Positions 18,343-27,680 of a DNA stretch of 64,000 bases are shown here, in pieces (the first letter of the stretch is position 1; each line of letters begins with the position of its first letter). The notes beneath the pieces are model-generated. The model saw nothing but the letters and a program-made list of their open reading frames with translations. It searched no databases and had not been told where the DNA came from. Position numbers and translations under genes: made by a program. The stretch spans positions 25,178 through 89,177 of the forward strand of contig DAOTUI010000175.1 in the NCBI GenBank assembly GCA_034437035.1, read 5' to 3'. This DNA comes from CAKZQX01 sp034437035 (GTDB lineage: Bacteria > Chloroflexota > Chloroflexia > Chloroflexales > Chloroflexaceae).

Positions 18343-18536
18343 CATGCGTTACGTGGTCACTGAACCGGAAGACCGTTGGGCCGCCGGCAGGGCGGAAGAA
18401 ACCGGCTTTTTCCCAAAAAAGTGTACACAGAGCACTTTTTTGGGAAAAAGAATAAACAAGTACCATAGCTGCCGCAGGCGCTTCTGCCGTTCATCTGGTG
18501 AAACGCTCGATTTGGACAGCCACCGCGTACCTCGTG
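18343..18536 (-). repeat. NIR-E2, nested inverted repeat
   Basis: Termini CATGCGTTACGTGGT and ACCGCGTACCTCGTG. Central palindrome 18406-18450 has 18-bp matching outer arms (CTTTTTCCC / GGGAAAAAG ends) and an unpaired centre. Followed by TCATTTA, which is also the target repeat of NIR-E3. Confidence 0.85.
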
Positions 18537-18543
18537 TCATTTA

Positions 18544-18739
18544 CCCGACGTACGCGGTCCCTGACCAGGCAGGTCATTCCGCCTCCGGCAGGGCGGAAGA
18601 TATCATGCTTTTTCACAAAAATGTTGCACTTTGTGCAACATTTTTGTGAAAAAGATAAAAAGAGTACTACGCTGCCGCAGGCAATTCTGGCGTTCAGGTC
18701 TGATACCAGGATGGAACAGGCAGCACCGCGTACCTCGTG
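18544..18739 (-). repeat. NIR-E3, complete nested inverted repeat with 7-bp duplication
   Basis: 196 bp, flanked by TCATTTA at 18537-18543 and 18740-18746. Termini CCCGACGTACGCGGT and ACCGCGTACCTCGTG. The central hairpin 18608-18654 is a perfect 22-bp stem with loop TTT (GCAC class). Confidence 0.92.
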
Positions 18740-18746
18740 TCATTTA

Positions 18747-18880
18747 CCCGACGTACGCGATGCCCCAAGATGAGACATATTTCGCCTGCGGCAGCATGGT
18801 ACTTGAACCATGCTGCCGCAGGCGAAGTCAGCCTTCACAGAAGCACATAGCTAATTTGCTTGCCCACCACGTAACGTGGA
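18747..18880. repeat. NIR-E4, hairpin-less tandem copy with perfected middle arms
   Basis: Starts flush after TCATTTA with CCCGACGTACGCGAT. The central hairpin is missing, and the two middle arms are perfectly complementary for 20 bp (18781-18800 with 18807-18826, loop ACTTGA). It looks like a simplified product of the full element. It ends 19 bp past the 3' end of the fused symporter gene. Confidence 0.85.
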
Positions 18881-18899
18881 TAATGTATGCCCAACCGGG

Positions 18900-21194
18900 C
18901 TACGGATGGCGGAGTTTATCGACCAACGTCTGTGCCTGCGGTGTGGGATATGGTCCCAGGCGGCTAATCACCCAGGTCATGAAGAAGTTGACCGGCACCC
19001 CAAAGATACCGGCCGCCGTGTGGTTAATCTCCAGCAGGTTAATTTCGGGATAGAGATAATTCAGCGCCAGATACCCGCCCGTGACCAGCATGCCGCTCAA
19101 CATACCGGCTACCGCGCCATAACTGGTAGCGCCTTTCCAGAAGATACCCAGCACCAGGACGGGAAAGAAGATCGCGGCGGCAAAGGAGAAGGCCCATGCT
19201 ACCATCTGCACAATAATACCGATACGGGGCAGTGCAGTCAGCGCCACCAGCACCGCCACCAGCAACACAATCCCGCGCACCAGGAACAACCGCTCGCGCG
19301 CCGGCGTGTGCGCCAGGACACCGCGATAATAAATATCATGTACCGCAGCCGAGGCAATCACCAGCAGCAGACCGCTCGCCGTCGAAAGCGCCGCCGCCAG
19401 CCCACCCGCCACCAGCAGTGCCACGATGGTCTGTGGCATCCCGGCAATATCCGGGGTCGCCAGCACCACCAGATCCTGGTCGATCAGGACTTCGCTGAAC
19501 TGTACAATACCGTCGCCATTCCCACCCTGCGCGGGCGCATCGCTAATCGTCAGAAAGGTCGTGCGTGCCCACTGATCAACCCAGGCCGGCAGGTGCGTAA
19601 CCGGCTGCCCAACGACGTTTTGTAAAATCTCCTGGCGCGCGAAGGCCGCATACGCCGGCACCGTCAGATAGATCAGCCCAATCAGTAGCAGCGCCCAGCC
19701 CACACTACTGCGACTCTCGCGCACAGTAGAGGTGGTATACGAGCGAATCAGGATATGCGGCATGCTGGCCGTCCCCAACATCAAGCAGAACACCAGCGCC
19801 AGGAAATTCCAGATGGTCCAGTCGTTAAACGGGGTCATATAATCCGGCGTGATACCCTGCACCGCTTCCAACTCGGCGACATGGCGCAGCGCTTCGCCAT
19901 ACACCACCTGTGGCAGCGGCACACCCGTCAACTGGAATGCCAGCCAGACAATCGGGATCAGATAGGCGATCAGCAGGATCAACCCCTGCGCTACCTGCGT
20001 CCAGGTCGCGCTCTGCATCCCACCCAGCAACGTACAGAACAACACCGCCGCCAGCCCGATCACCACTCCCAGCGGGTAGTAGATCCCCAGAAAATGGCGC
20101 AGCATAATGCCGATGCCGATAATCTGCGCCGTCATATAGATAAAGCTGATGACCATGCTTGAAACGGCCGCGATAATCCGCGCCGGCATGCTGTCATAGC
20201 GCAGCGCAATAAAACCGGGGATCGTATACTGCCGCGACTTGCGCAGGTAGGGGGCCAGCAGCAGCGCCAGCAGAACATAGCCACCGGCCCAGCCGACGAT
20301 GTAGGCCAGCCCTTCATACCCCAGCAGCCAGAGCGCCCCGGCCAGGCTAACAAACGCCGCGCCGCTGATCCACTCCGACCCCGTTGCCAGCCCGTTGAAC
20401 AGACCCGGCACCCGTCGCCCGGCGACATAATATTCATCCGGCGTACGCGCCCGTACCCGCACCCCGATGACCACCGACACCCCCAGCGTCACCCCGACAA
20501 ATATCCAGTGGATCAGCCGGGGCGGCAGGCGCAAGGCAAACTCGGCTAGAACCATCAGCAAGATAAAGCCCAGGCAGGCCAGAATAAAGGTGCGATACAT
20601 CCGGAGCAGCCGCCCGTAGCGGTTGTAGTCTTCCTCGTCGCGCAGCACCGGATCGAGCGCGTAGCGTTGATCCAGTCGGGCCGCGCGCCAGGCATACACA
20701 AAGATCAGCGCCACAAACAGGATCAGCGTAACCTGGGCATTTAAAAGATACGCCAGGGGGAACCGGGTGAACACCGGAAACCGGTGGAGCAACGGAGCCA
20801 GCAGCGTCGGCAATAGCACGCTTGCCAGCCAGATTGCCAGCAGGGGAAGAATAAGTTTGACCGTCGCGCGCCAATAGACCACCAGCCAGGGTGGAACCGG
20901 TACCGCCGGCGGGGGCCCATCACGCGGCGGCGCATTCGGTATCGTCGCACCGGAGGAGATTGATGTTCGCCGCCGTTGACCCGGCGCTTCCGCCACGTCA
21001 ACTGCCCCGGAGCGCATGCTGCCCACGGCCGACGATGAGGTCGGCGCGTGTGGGTCAACCCGATCATCCTGGCTGCGCTCGATAAGCGGGAAGAGTTGAT
21101 CCAGCGTCCAGAGCGCCAGACCAACGATAAACATCCAGAGCAGGATCAGAAACACCAGGCCGGCCCACTCGGAGGAGGCAAAATCTTCAAACAT
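18900..21194 (-). CDS. Fused DUF4212-SSS sodium:solute symporter
   Basis: 764 aa. The N-terminal ~215 residues contain one anchoring helix, a disordered stretch (~38-95) and a DUF4212-like two-helix unit (YWRATVKLILPLLAIWLAS; ALIFVYAWRAARLDQRY). A complete SSS domain follows (GSEWISGAAFVSLAG, YVLLALLLAPYLRKSRQYTIPG, GLAAALSTASGLLLVIASAAVHD). It is thus a one-gene version of the split pair just downstream, and may carry a different substrate. Its start codon directly abuts the kinase stop at 21195, so it belongs to one operon with the kinase and regulator, which probably control it. Confidence 0.88.
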   Translation of the reverse strand: MFEDFASSEWAGLVFLILLWMFIVGLALWTLDQLFPLIERSQDDRVDPHAPTSSSAVGSMRSGAVDVAEAPGQRRRTSISSGATIPNAPPRDGPPPAVPVPPWLVVYWRATVKLILPLLAIWLASVLLPTLLAPLLHRFPVFTRFPLAYLLNAQVTLILFVALIFVYAWRAARLDQRYALDPVLRDEEDYNRYGRLLRMYRTFILACLGFILLMVLAEFALRLPPRLIHWIFVGVTLGVSVVIGVRVRARTPDEYYVAGRRVPGLFNGLATGSEWISGAAFVSLAGALWLLGYEGLAYIVGWAGGYVLLALLLAPYLRKSRQYTIPGFIALRYDSMPARIIAAVSSMVISFIYMTAQIIGIGIMLRHFLGIYYPLGVVIGLAAVLFCTLLGGMQSATWTQVAQGLILLIAYLIPIVWLAFQLTGVPLPQVVYGEALRHVAELEAVQGITPDYMTPFNDWTIWNFLALVFCLMLGTASMPHILIRSYTTSTVRESRSSVGWALLLIGLIYLTVPAYAAFARQEILQNVVGQPVTHLPAWVDQWARTTFLTISDAPAQGGNGDGIVQFSEVLIDQDLVVLATPDIAGMPQTIVALLVAGGLAAALSTASGLLLVIASAAVHDIYYRGVLAHTPARERLFLVRGIVLLVAVLVALTALPRIGIIVQMVAWAFSFAAAIFFPVLVLGIFWKGATSYGAVAGMLSGMLVTGGYLALNYLYPEINLLEINHTAAGIFGVPVNFFMTWVISRLGPYPTPQAQTLVDKLRHP

Positions 21195-22445
21195 CTATCC
21201 GTCTCCGGCGGCAGCCGAATAACCTTCGATTAGAGGCACCGTTTCGCCCCGCTTATACCCCACGCACTGTTCCCGCGCCGGCAGCATTTGGGGCGGATCA
21301 TCATCCATATCATCGGCAGTACTGGTATCAACCGGCAGCGTAAAATGAAAGCTGGAGCCATGACCCTTGCCGCGACTCTCGGCCCAGATCTCGCCGCCCT
21401 GCGCATACACTAGATGGCGCGCAATCGTCAGGCCAATACCGTTGCCGCCACTGGCCCGCGCCCGCGACTTGTCCACCCGATAGAAGCGCTCGAAGAGATG
21501 CGCCAGATGCTGCGGATCAATCCCGACTCCCGTATCCTGCACCGTAACCAGCAGGCAACCGGCGTTCGCCTGCGCCCGCAGTGTCACCTGACCATCGCCG
21601 GGGGTATAGCGAAAAGCATTCGCCAACAGATTGATCAACACCTGGTTGACCCGATCCGGGTCTGCCCACGCCGGCGGCAGATCTGGAGCAATCACCAGAT
21701 CGAGCGAAACCTGATCGACTGCAAACTGGGGTTGAAACTGCGCAACCAGATTCTCCAGCATCGCCCGCAGATCAACCGGGCACGGCACAATCGGGATCTG
21801 GCCCGCCTCTGCCCGGGAGAGCAGCATCAAATCTTCAATCAGGCGCTGTAGCCGCACGGACTCGCTTAACACCAGCGCAAAGGTCTCCCGATTGGGGCGG
21901 ATTACTCCATCGATCAACCCTTCCATGTAGCCTTCAATCGTTGAGAGCGGCGTACGCAACTCATGGGCAACATCGGCCAGCAGCGCTATACGCCGATGCT
22001 CCGTCTGTTCCAGCGTCTCGGCAAGCTGGTTGACATTGCGGCTTAACTCAGCCAGTTCATCATCCGAGCCAATCAGGGTACGTTCCCGGTAGAACCCCTG
22101 CGCCAGCCGCTGGCTGACCGTTGAGATCGCATGCAACGGCTCGACAATGCGGTGTGAGACAAACAGGCTGACCACCACTGCCGCTACCAGTGCCGCAAAC
22201 GAGGCGACCAGCAGCGCCTGCTGCACCACGGCCTGGAACAACTGCAGCCACGGCCCCTCCAGCGCAGTATCCGGGCCCAGTTGCCCCGTTTCGGAGGCAG
22301 CCGCACCCATGGTCAACGGCATATCGTAGATCAGCCCCCGGCTTGCCAGGAAATTCGCCGTTGCCAGCAGAATCACCACAGCAATCAGGAAGATCACCAG
22401 GTGGGAGATAAACAGCTTCCAGCGCAATTGATGATGCCATCTCAT
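21195..22445 (-). CDS. Membrane sensor histidine kinase (BaeS-like layout)
   Basis: 416 aa. Helix 1 at ~12-32, periplasmic loop of ~45 residues, helix 2 at ~78-98, then HAMP (~100-150), HisKA (LADVAHELRTPLST) and HATPase (GNGIGLTIARHL). A disordered tail ends at the stop abutting the symporter gene. It follows the response regulator gene by 15 bp. Together they form a two-component pair likely sensing something related to symporter substrate supply; the signal is not visible. Confidence 0.92.
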   Translation of the reverse strand: MRWHHQLRWKLFISHLVIFLIAVVILLATANFLASRGLIYDMPLTMGAAASETGQLGPDTALEGPWLQLFQAVVQQALLVASFAALVAAVVVSLFVSHRIVEPLHAISTVSQRLAQGFYRERTLIGSDDELAELSRNVNQLAETLEQTEHRRIALLADVAHELRTPLSTIEGYMEGLIDGVIRPNRETFALVLSESVRLQRLIEDLMLLSRAEAGQIPIVPCPVDLRAMLENLVAQFQPQFAVDQVSLDLVIAPDLPPAWADPDRVNQVLINLLANAFRYTPGDGQVTLRAQANAGCLLVTVQDTGVGIDPQHLAHLFERFYRVDKSRARASGGNGIGLTIARHLVYAQGGEIWAESRGKGHGSSFHFTLPVDTSTADDMDDDPPQMLPAREQCVGYKRGETVPLIEGYSAAAGDG

Positions 22446-22460
22446 CAGGCGTACTCTCGT

Positions 22461-23156
22461 CTACTTTCCTACGAACTTATAGCCCACGCCGCGCACCGTC
22501 TGGATCAGCGCCGCCGAGGCGGGGTCGTCCTCCAGCTTCCGGCGCAGCACCCCGACATGCACATCCACGACGCGGTCAATCCCCGCAAAATCATTCCCCC
22601 AGACCCGCTCCAGCAACTCTTCCCGCGTAAAGACACGGCCCGGGTGGCTTGCCAGAGCATAGAGCAGATCAAACTCACGAGGGGTCAACTCCACCAGCGT
22701 CTCACCATGCCAGACCTCGCGCCGTTCAGGATTGATCATCAACAGGTCAAACTGCAAGATCGGCCGTTCAAGCGTCGGTACCGGCCCATACCGCTGACGC
22801 CGCAGAATAGCCTTGACCCGCGCAACCAGTTCGCGGGGGCTAAACGGCTTGGTGAGGTAATCGTCTGCGCCGACCGACAGACCGATCAGTTTATCGACCT
22901 CTTCCGTCCGCGCTGTCAGCATCAACACATAAACCGTCGTATCCTGATGCAACCGCCGGCAGACCTCGACACCATCAATACCGGGCAGCATCACATCCAG
23001 TACAACCAGATCCGGGCGCACACTCCGGGCCAGGGCCAGCGCTGAAGGTCCGTCATAGGCACGGTGAACCATGAACCCTTCGGCGATAAGATAACTCGCT
23101 ACCAGATCCACGATTGGTTCTTCATCATCTACAACGAGAATCGTCGCTGATTCCAT
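22461..23156 (-). CDS. Winged-helix response regulator (OmpR/PhoB type)
   Basis: 231 aa. Receiver ~5-120 with VVDDEEP, LVVLDVMLPGIDG and KPFSPREL, then winged helix ~135-228 with LTPREFDLLYALA and VRGVGYKF. First gene of the regulator-kinase-fused symporter operon. Confidence 0.94.
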   Translation of the reverse strand: MESATILVVDDEEPIVDLVASYLIAEGFMVHRAYDGPSALALARSVRPDLVVLDVMLPGIDGVEVCRRLHQDTTVYVLMLTARTEEVDKLIGLSVGADDYLTKPFSPRELVARVKAILRRQRYGPVPTLERPILQFDLLMINPERREVWHGETLVELTPREFDLLYALASHPGRVFTREELLERVWGNDFAGIDRVVDVHVGVLRRKLEDDPASAALIQTVRGVGYKFVGK

Positions 23157-23256
23157 GATGGTACCTCATACCGGCCAGGGGTCGCCTGACCATTGTTGTA
23201 ACTGAAGTGTAACTCCACTATACCACAGGATGAGGGCAGCGTTAATGAAGAAGTCG

Positions 23257-23685
23257 TTATGCGCCGGACATCTGGAGCAGACGCTCCCACTGTGCGGCAC
23301 TGACAGGCACAACTGAGAGACGCCCCTGGCGCACCAGGGCAAACTCGTTAAAGAAGGGATCAGCCTTGACCGCCGCCAGCGTCACTGGTTGGGGCAAACG
23401 GCGTAGCGGACGAATATCAACCACCACCAGCGACGGGCCTTTGCGCGACTCTGCATCGTCCTGCTCCGGATCAGGATAGGGCGCACTGGTAATCTCGGCC
23501 AACCCGATGGCCTGACGCGCATCCCCGGTATGATAGATCAGCGCCTGATCTCCAGGCTGCATGGCACGCATCTGCTTGAGCGCCGCATTGTTCCGCACGC
23601 CATCCCAGACGGTTGTACCATCGCGCTCCAGGTCGGCGAAGCTATAGCTGCCTGGTTCTGTTTTGAGCAACCAGTAGTTGGGCAT
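23257..23685 (-). CDS. EVE domain protein
   Basis: 142 aa, a complete EVE (PUA-like) domain: YWLLKTEPGSYSF at the start, VWDGVRNNAAL, GDQALIYHTG and FFNEFALVRQGRLSVVPV. EVE proteins are thought to recognise modified bases in nucleic acid. Single gene, transcribed away from the DnaJ-like gene. Confidence 0.92.
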   Translation of the reverse strand: MPNYWLLKTEPGSYSFADLERDGTTVWDGVRNNAALKQMRAMQPGDQALIYHTGDARQAIGLAEITSAPYPDPEQDDAESRKGPSLVVVDIRPLRRLPQPVTLAAVKADPFFNEFALVRQGRLSVVPVSAAQWERLLQMSGA

Positions 23686-23775
23686 ACCGGGTCTCGCTCT
23701 GGATAGCTGTAATCCTGATTACACGATTGTAGCGCTATCCGGCAGTCGTGTCAAAGCGTGGCCCAATCTGATAAA

Positions 23776-23803
23776 TTCCTGATGCGAATGCCTATGCTAT
23801 AAT
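23776..23803 (+). promoter_or_regulatory. Promoter of the DnaJ-like gene (extended -10)
   Basis: TTCCTG, 16 bp, TATAAT, with TATGC directly before the -10. The same 11-mer TATGCTATAAT occurs before nrdR and the BMP lipoprotein gene. Confidence 0.7.
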
Positions 23804-23831
23804 AGCGGCGTTTGGAGACGGTTGTGTCGCA

Positions 23832-25301
23832 GTGACTGGCAATAGCAGCAATCGGTCAGTCCTGCCCCAATGTCTGGTGCGCATGGAAGATTTCGAGCAG
23901 CTTAACTATTATGAATTGCTGGGGGTACTACCCGGTGCCTCATCGGAAGAGATTAAACGCGCCTATCGTCAACAGATTGCGCGGTATCATCCCGACCGCT
24001 ACGCCAACCACACCCCCGCTGAACAGGTGTATGCCGGCCGGCGCTCGCAGCGCATCAATGAAGCCTATCGGATTCTTAGCGATTTTCGCCGGCGACAGGC
24101 CTATGATCGTAGCCAGTCGATCCGCCCCACCCGCAACGCCAATACGCATTGGAAGGGCGAGCGCGAGACGCCCCGCCCGGCAGCGCCCCAGCCCACCACC
24201 GGACGTGATCACCAGGCCGAACTCTACCAGCAGGCACAGGCCCATCTGAAGGCCGGCCGGTATACACAGGCGGCGGCAGCATTACGTCAACTTCAGCAGA
24301 TCAACCCATTTTATCGGGATAGCGCCACGTTGCTGGCGCAGGCTGAAGCCGCCGCTCAGGGCCAGGCCGCTACGCCCGCTTCTCCGCCACCCGCCGCCGG
24401 GCCGCAGCACAACCGGAAGTTCCTGCTGTTTGGCGGGGTCGGGTTTGTCGTTTTCCTGATTGGCATCATCACAGCCGTGTTAATGTTCCGCCCGGGTCCA
24501 GCTACAATTGCCGGCAATCCGGGCAATGTCGTACCGTCTACGCCGTCGGTTGCCGCAACCGGGAGTGCAACCAGTGCCGCGCCAACCAGCACCGCTGCCG
24601 CTGCTGCTGGAGAGGATGAGCGTGCTACGGCAACCCCTGTCCCGGCCAGTCCCACGCCCGGCCCCACACTGCCGCCCGCCACCCCCACCAGTACGCCGCG
24701 CCCGGTCAGTCCCACACCATTGCCGCCCGGTCCCGGCATCGCCGATGAGTTTACACCGGGAGAACTGCTGCTGGCCTACAACTTCACCACGCCCGACGGA
24801 TGGGCCCAGGTTGAAGGGTTTGGCTGGAATGTCGGTTCCGATGGCGCAATCTATCGCATTGTGGCGCAGCCGGGGGTCGGCAATATCTGGAGCTATCGCA
24901 CCGCGTTTATCGGCACGGTGACTGACTTTAGCGTCGGTGTCGATCTGCAGGCGGAAGGGGGTGCCGCCGGGTTGATGACCTATTTCGTTGACGGCAGCAA
25001 CTACCTGGCGCTACTGCTCACCCCGCAAGCGGGAACATATCGCATCGAGCAGTATCTGAATGGCGTGCCGACCACCCTGACTGCCGGTGAGAGCAGCGTG
25101 ATCCGGCGCGGACCCACCGCCACCAACCGGATTGTCGCCCGGATGGAAGGCGCAAATGTGGAACTTTTTATCAACGGCGAAGCGGTGGCCCAGGCAACCA
25201 GTGATCTGGCGCAAACGCAACTCTACGGCCTGATCGCGGTCCCCGGTGAGCGTGCGGTTGTCGCAAATTTTGACAATCTGGAGATCCGGGCTCTGGAGTA
25301 G
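23832..25301 (+). CDS. J-domain membrane protein with C-terminal beta-sandwich domain
   Basis: 489 aa from GTG 23832, with ATG 23884 as an alternative nearer the J-domain. J-domain at ~22-92 with the HPD motif in RYHPDRY. A TPR-like pair at ~128-175, one membrane helix at ~200-218, a long Pro/Thr/Ala-rich linker (~225-300) and a C-terminal ~180-residue domain resembling LamG/DUF1080-type sandwich folds. The layout puts the J-domain in the cytosol and the sandwich outside. Role unknown; it may couple Hsp70 to an exported or surface process. Confidence 0.8.
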   Translation: MTGNSSNRSVLPQCLVRMEDFEQLNYYELLGVLPGASSEEIKRAYRQQIARYHPDRYANHTPAEQVYAGRRSQRINEAYRILSDFRRRQAYDRSQSIRPTRNANTHWKGERETPRPAAPQPTTGRDHQAELYQQAQAHLKAGRYTQAAAALRQLQQINPFYRDSATLLAQAEAAAQGQAATPASPPPAAGPQHNRKFLLFGGVGFVVFLIGIITAVLMFRPGPATIAGNPGNVVPSTPSVAATGSATSAAPTSTAAAAAGEDERATATPVPASPTPGPTLPPATPTSTPRPVSPTPLPPGPGIADEFTPGELLLAYNFTTPDGWAQVEGFGWNVGSDGAIYRIVAQPGVGNIWSYRTAFIGTVTDFSVGVDLQAEGGAAGLMTYFVDGSNYLALLLTPQAGTYRIEQYLNGVPTTLTAGESSVIRRGPTATNRIVARMEGANVELFINGEAVAQATSDLAQTQLYGLIAVPGERAVVANFDNLEIRALE

Positions 25302-25354
25302 ACCGCGCGCTTCTCCGGCGGTAGATACTGCTCTGTTTCTATCCTATCTGCGGT

Positions 25355-25383
25355 TTGGCGCGACTCCTATGCTATGCTATAAT
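25355..25383 (+). promoter_or_regulatory. Promoter upstream of nrdR
   Basis: TTGGCG, 17 bp, TATAAT, with the extended -10 TATGC. About 105 bp of leader before ATG 25491. Confidence 0.75.
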
Positions 25384-25490
25384 TCCCTCGCCAATCGTCA
25401 GCCGTTATCTGCTTAAATCAGTAGTGCGCGCCGCGTGAACTCCTGGTTTGCCGCGCATCCGAATAGTTAACAACCGGATAGTACACAGCT

Positions 25491-25991
25491 ATGCGCTGCC
25501 CTTTTTGCCAACATCAGGATACCGATGTGCTTGACACGCGCAAACTCAACGAAGGCGAGACGATCCGTCGCCGCCGGAAGTGTCGTGTCTGTGGGCGGCG
25601 TTTTACCACGTATGAACGGGTCGAGACGGTCAGTCTGACGGTCGTTAAGAAAAATGGTGAGCGCGAACCATACGATCGTGAAAAGCTGATGCGCGGGGTA
25701 CGTACCGCCTGCTATCGTCGGCCCGTAGCGGCGCAGCGCCTGGAACAATTGGTGAACGACATCGAGACGGCGCTGATGATTCACGAAGATCCTGAAATCA
25801 GTTCATCAACCATTGGCGATATGGTGATGCAACGGCTACGCGATATAGACGAAGTCGCGTATATTCGCTTTGCCTCGGTCTACCGTTCATTTACGGATCT
25901 GGGCAAACTGCGTGAGGCGGTCGAAGAGTTGCTGGAACAGGAAGCAGCCATCAATCATGGGGAGTCGGGAGCAAAACCGAATGAGTGTTGA
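25491..25991 (+). CDS. nrdR: Transcriptional repressor NrdR
   Basis: 166 aa. N-terminal zinc ribbon with CPFC at 3-6 and CRVC at ~31-34, then an ATP-cone domain (~49-139; VVKKNGEREPYDREKL). NrdR represses ribonucleotide reductase genes in response to ATP/dATP and shuts down dNTP synthesis when levels are high. The 3' end overlaps the following gene by 11 bp. Confidence 0.96.
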   Translation: MRCPFCQHQDTDVLDTRKLNEGETIRRRRKCRVCGRRFTTYERVETVSLTVVKKNGEREPYDREKLMRGVRTACYRRPVAAQRLEQLVNDIETALMIHEDPEISSSTIGDMVMQRLRDIDEVAYIRFASVYRSFTDLGKLREAVEELLEQEAAINHGESGAKPNEC

Positions 25992-26925
25992 TGTCCGTGA
26001 AAAACAAAAACGTACCAGAACGGATAAGGAGATGCCAGAAGAGGAAACTCAGTCCTCCCGACCTGCATTAGGCGCTGGTCTGCGTAGTGTGTTCTCTCAG
26101 ATCGAATGGCGGCATCTACTGATTGTCGCAGCGATTACGGCCGTTGTCTGGTGGGGATTATTCTGGTCAGCGCTGTTTGTGGCCCAAAATGTAACTATTT
26201 TTATTGGAATTGTGCCGGTTATTGCCGGGTTTGCCGTTGGACGGCGGGTGCAGCATCACCTGATGCCCCACGGCTTGCTACTTGGTCTGATCACATTTTT
26301 GATCGGGATGATCTTTACCCTGATCTATGCAATTTTGAGCGCAACCGGGGTTCCGGTTCCGGCCTACGCGATGGTCTCACCCGAGGGTGTATCCCAGGGA
26401 ACCGCAACATTTTTCGATTATTTTTCACTCTACTTCTACTTCTCGATCCTGCTGCTGCCCTTCCCGGCGTTTGCTACGGTGATTGCGGGACGGTCGGAGC
26501 AGCGCAACCGCGAGATGCGCCGCCAGGTTGATGAGCGCGGTGGTCGGCTGGAACGCCCCGGTGCGGTGCGTACGCTGGAGGATCTCCAGGGTCTCTCGCT
26601 GCCCCAGTTTGGCACCTATGTCAGTAATCTGTTTAAAAAGCATGGGTTTACGCTGGACGACTGGCATTTCCGGGATAAGGACAAGCATCTCGATCTAATG
26701 ATGTCCTACGAGGAAGAGAACTACCTGCTACGCCTCTCAGTCGCGGATAAAGTGCGGACCGGCACGGTTGAGAGTCTCTCACAGGATATGCGCCGCCGCA
26801 CGATTCCCAAGGGTCTGGTTGTCACTTCCACCGAGTTTGCGTCCGACGCGCAAAAATCGGCGAAGGGCCGCCGTAATATTGTCATCATAGATGGGCAAAC
26901 GCTCTTTGATATAGCCGAGAGTTAA
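25981..26925 (+). CDS. Membrane protein with Mrr-like (restriction endonuclease fold) domain
   Basis: 314 aa from ATG 25981, inside the nrdR 3' end. Four membrane helices (~44-165) are followed by a cytosolic Mrr_cat-like domain (~205-314): LPQFGTYVSNLFKKHGF, then DKHLDLMMSYEEENYLLRLSVAD, then IPKGLVVTSTEFASDA and NIVIIDGQTLFDI. In active members the second block reads D...(E/Q)xK; here the lysine-bearing strand reads LLRLSVAD, so catalysis is doubtful. It could be a membrane-anchored DNA-binding derivative. Function not known. Confidence 0.72.
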   Translation: MSVDVREKQKRTRTDKEMPEEETQSSRPALGAGLRSVFSQIEWRHLLIVAAITAVVWWGLFWSALFVAQNVTIFIGIVPVIAGFAVGRRVQHHLMPHGLLLGLITFLIGMIFTLIYAILSATGVPVPAYAMVSPEGVSQGTATFFDYFSLYFYFSILLLPFPAFATVIAGRSEQRNREMRRQVDERGGRLERPGAVRTLEDLQGLSLPQFGTYVSNLFKKHGFTLDDWHFRDKDKHLDLMMSYEEENYLLRLSVADKVRTGTVESLSQDMRRRTIPKGLVVTSTEFASDAQKSAKGRRNIVIIDGQTLFDIAES

Positions 26926-26928
26926 CGT

Positions 26929-27678
26929 ATGAAGGTAGACCTGACAGACCGCGTTGCGCTGGTGACGGGCGCGGGGCGCGGCATTGGACGCGCAATTGCC
27001 GCCACTCTGGCCGGCGCAGGCGCGCAGGTTGTCGTCAATTACCAGCAAAATGCAACTGCGGCAGAAGAGACCGTCGCCGCGATTACCGCTGCCGGCGGGA
27101 CGGCGCAGGCAGTGCAGGCCGATGTCAGCCAGGGTGTCGAGGTTGAACGCCTCTTTAAAACCACGCTGGAGACGTATGGACAACTGGATATCCTGGTGAA
27201 TAATGCCGGGACAACCCGGGACATGCTGCTGTTGCGGATGAAGGAAGAAGACTTTGATGCAATTCTGCAGACGAATCTCCGCAGTGTCTATCTTTGCACC
27301 CGGGCGGCCCTGCGCCCGATGAGCAAGCGGCGCGGGGGGCGTATTATCAATATCAGCTCGGTTGTGGGGCTCATGGGAAATGCGGGGCAGGCCAACTATG
27401 CCGCATCCAAGGCCGGTATTATCGGGTTTACCAAATCAACCGCACGCGAGATGGCGAGTCGCGGTATCACGGTGAATGCAGTTGCCCCCGGCTTTATCGA
27501 GACCGAGTTAACCAATGTGATGAGCGATGAGATCCGCAAAAATCTCCTCGGAACAATCCCACTTGGTCGTTTTGGGCAGTCGCAGGAGGTCGCCGGGTTA
27601 GTCTGTTTCCTGGCTTCGGATGCGGCGGCCTATATTACGGGTCAGACGTTGACGATTGATGGTGGAATGGTGATGTAG
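26929..27678 (+). CDS. fabG: 3-oxoacyl-ACP reductase
   Basis: 249 aa short-chain dehydrogenase. Cofactor motif TGAGRGIG, NNAG, catalytic Ser in INISSVVG, and YAASKAG with the catalytic Tyr and Lys. It ends in ITGQTLTIDGGMVM as FabG proteins usually do. It reduces 3-oxoacyl-ACP with NADPH in fatty acid elongation. It is followed two bases later by accC, with acpP further down, which supports FabG over other SDRs. Confidence 0.93.
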   Translation: MKVDLTDRVALVTGAGRGIGRAIAATLAGAGAQVVVNYQQNATAAEETVAAITAAGGTAQAVQADVSQGVEVERLFKTTLETYGQLDILVNNAGTTRDMLLLRMKEEDFDAILQTNLRSVYLCTRAALRPMSKRRGGRIINISSVVGLMGNAGQANYAASKAGIIGFTKSTAREMASRGITVNAVAPGFIETELTNVMSDEIRKNLLGTIPLGRFGQSQEVAGLVCFLASDAAAYITGQTLTIDGGMVM

Positions 27679-27680
27679 CA

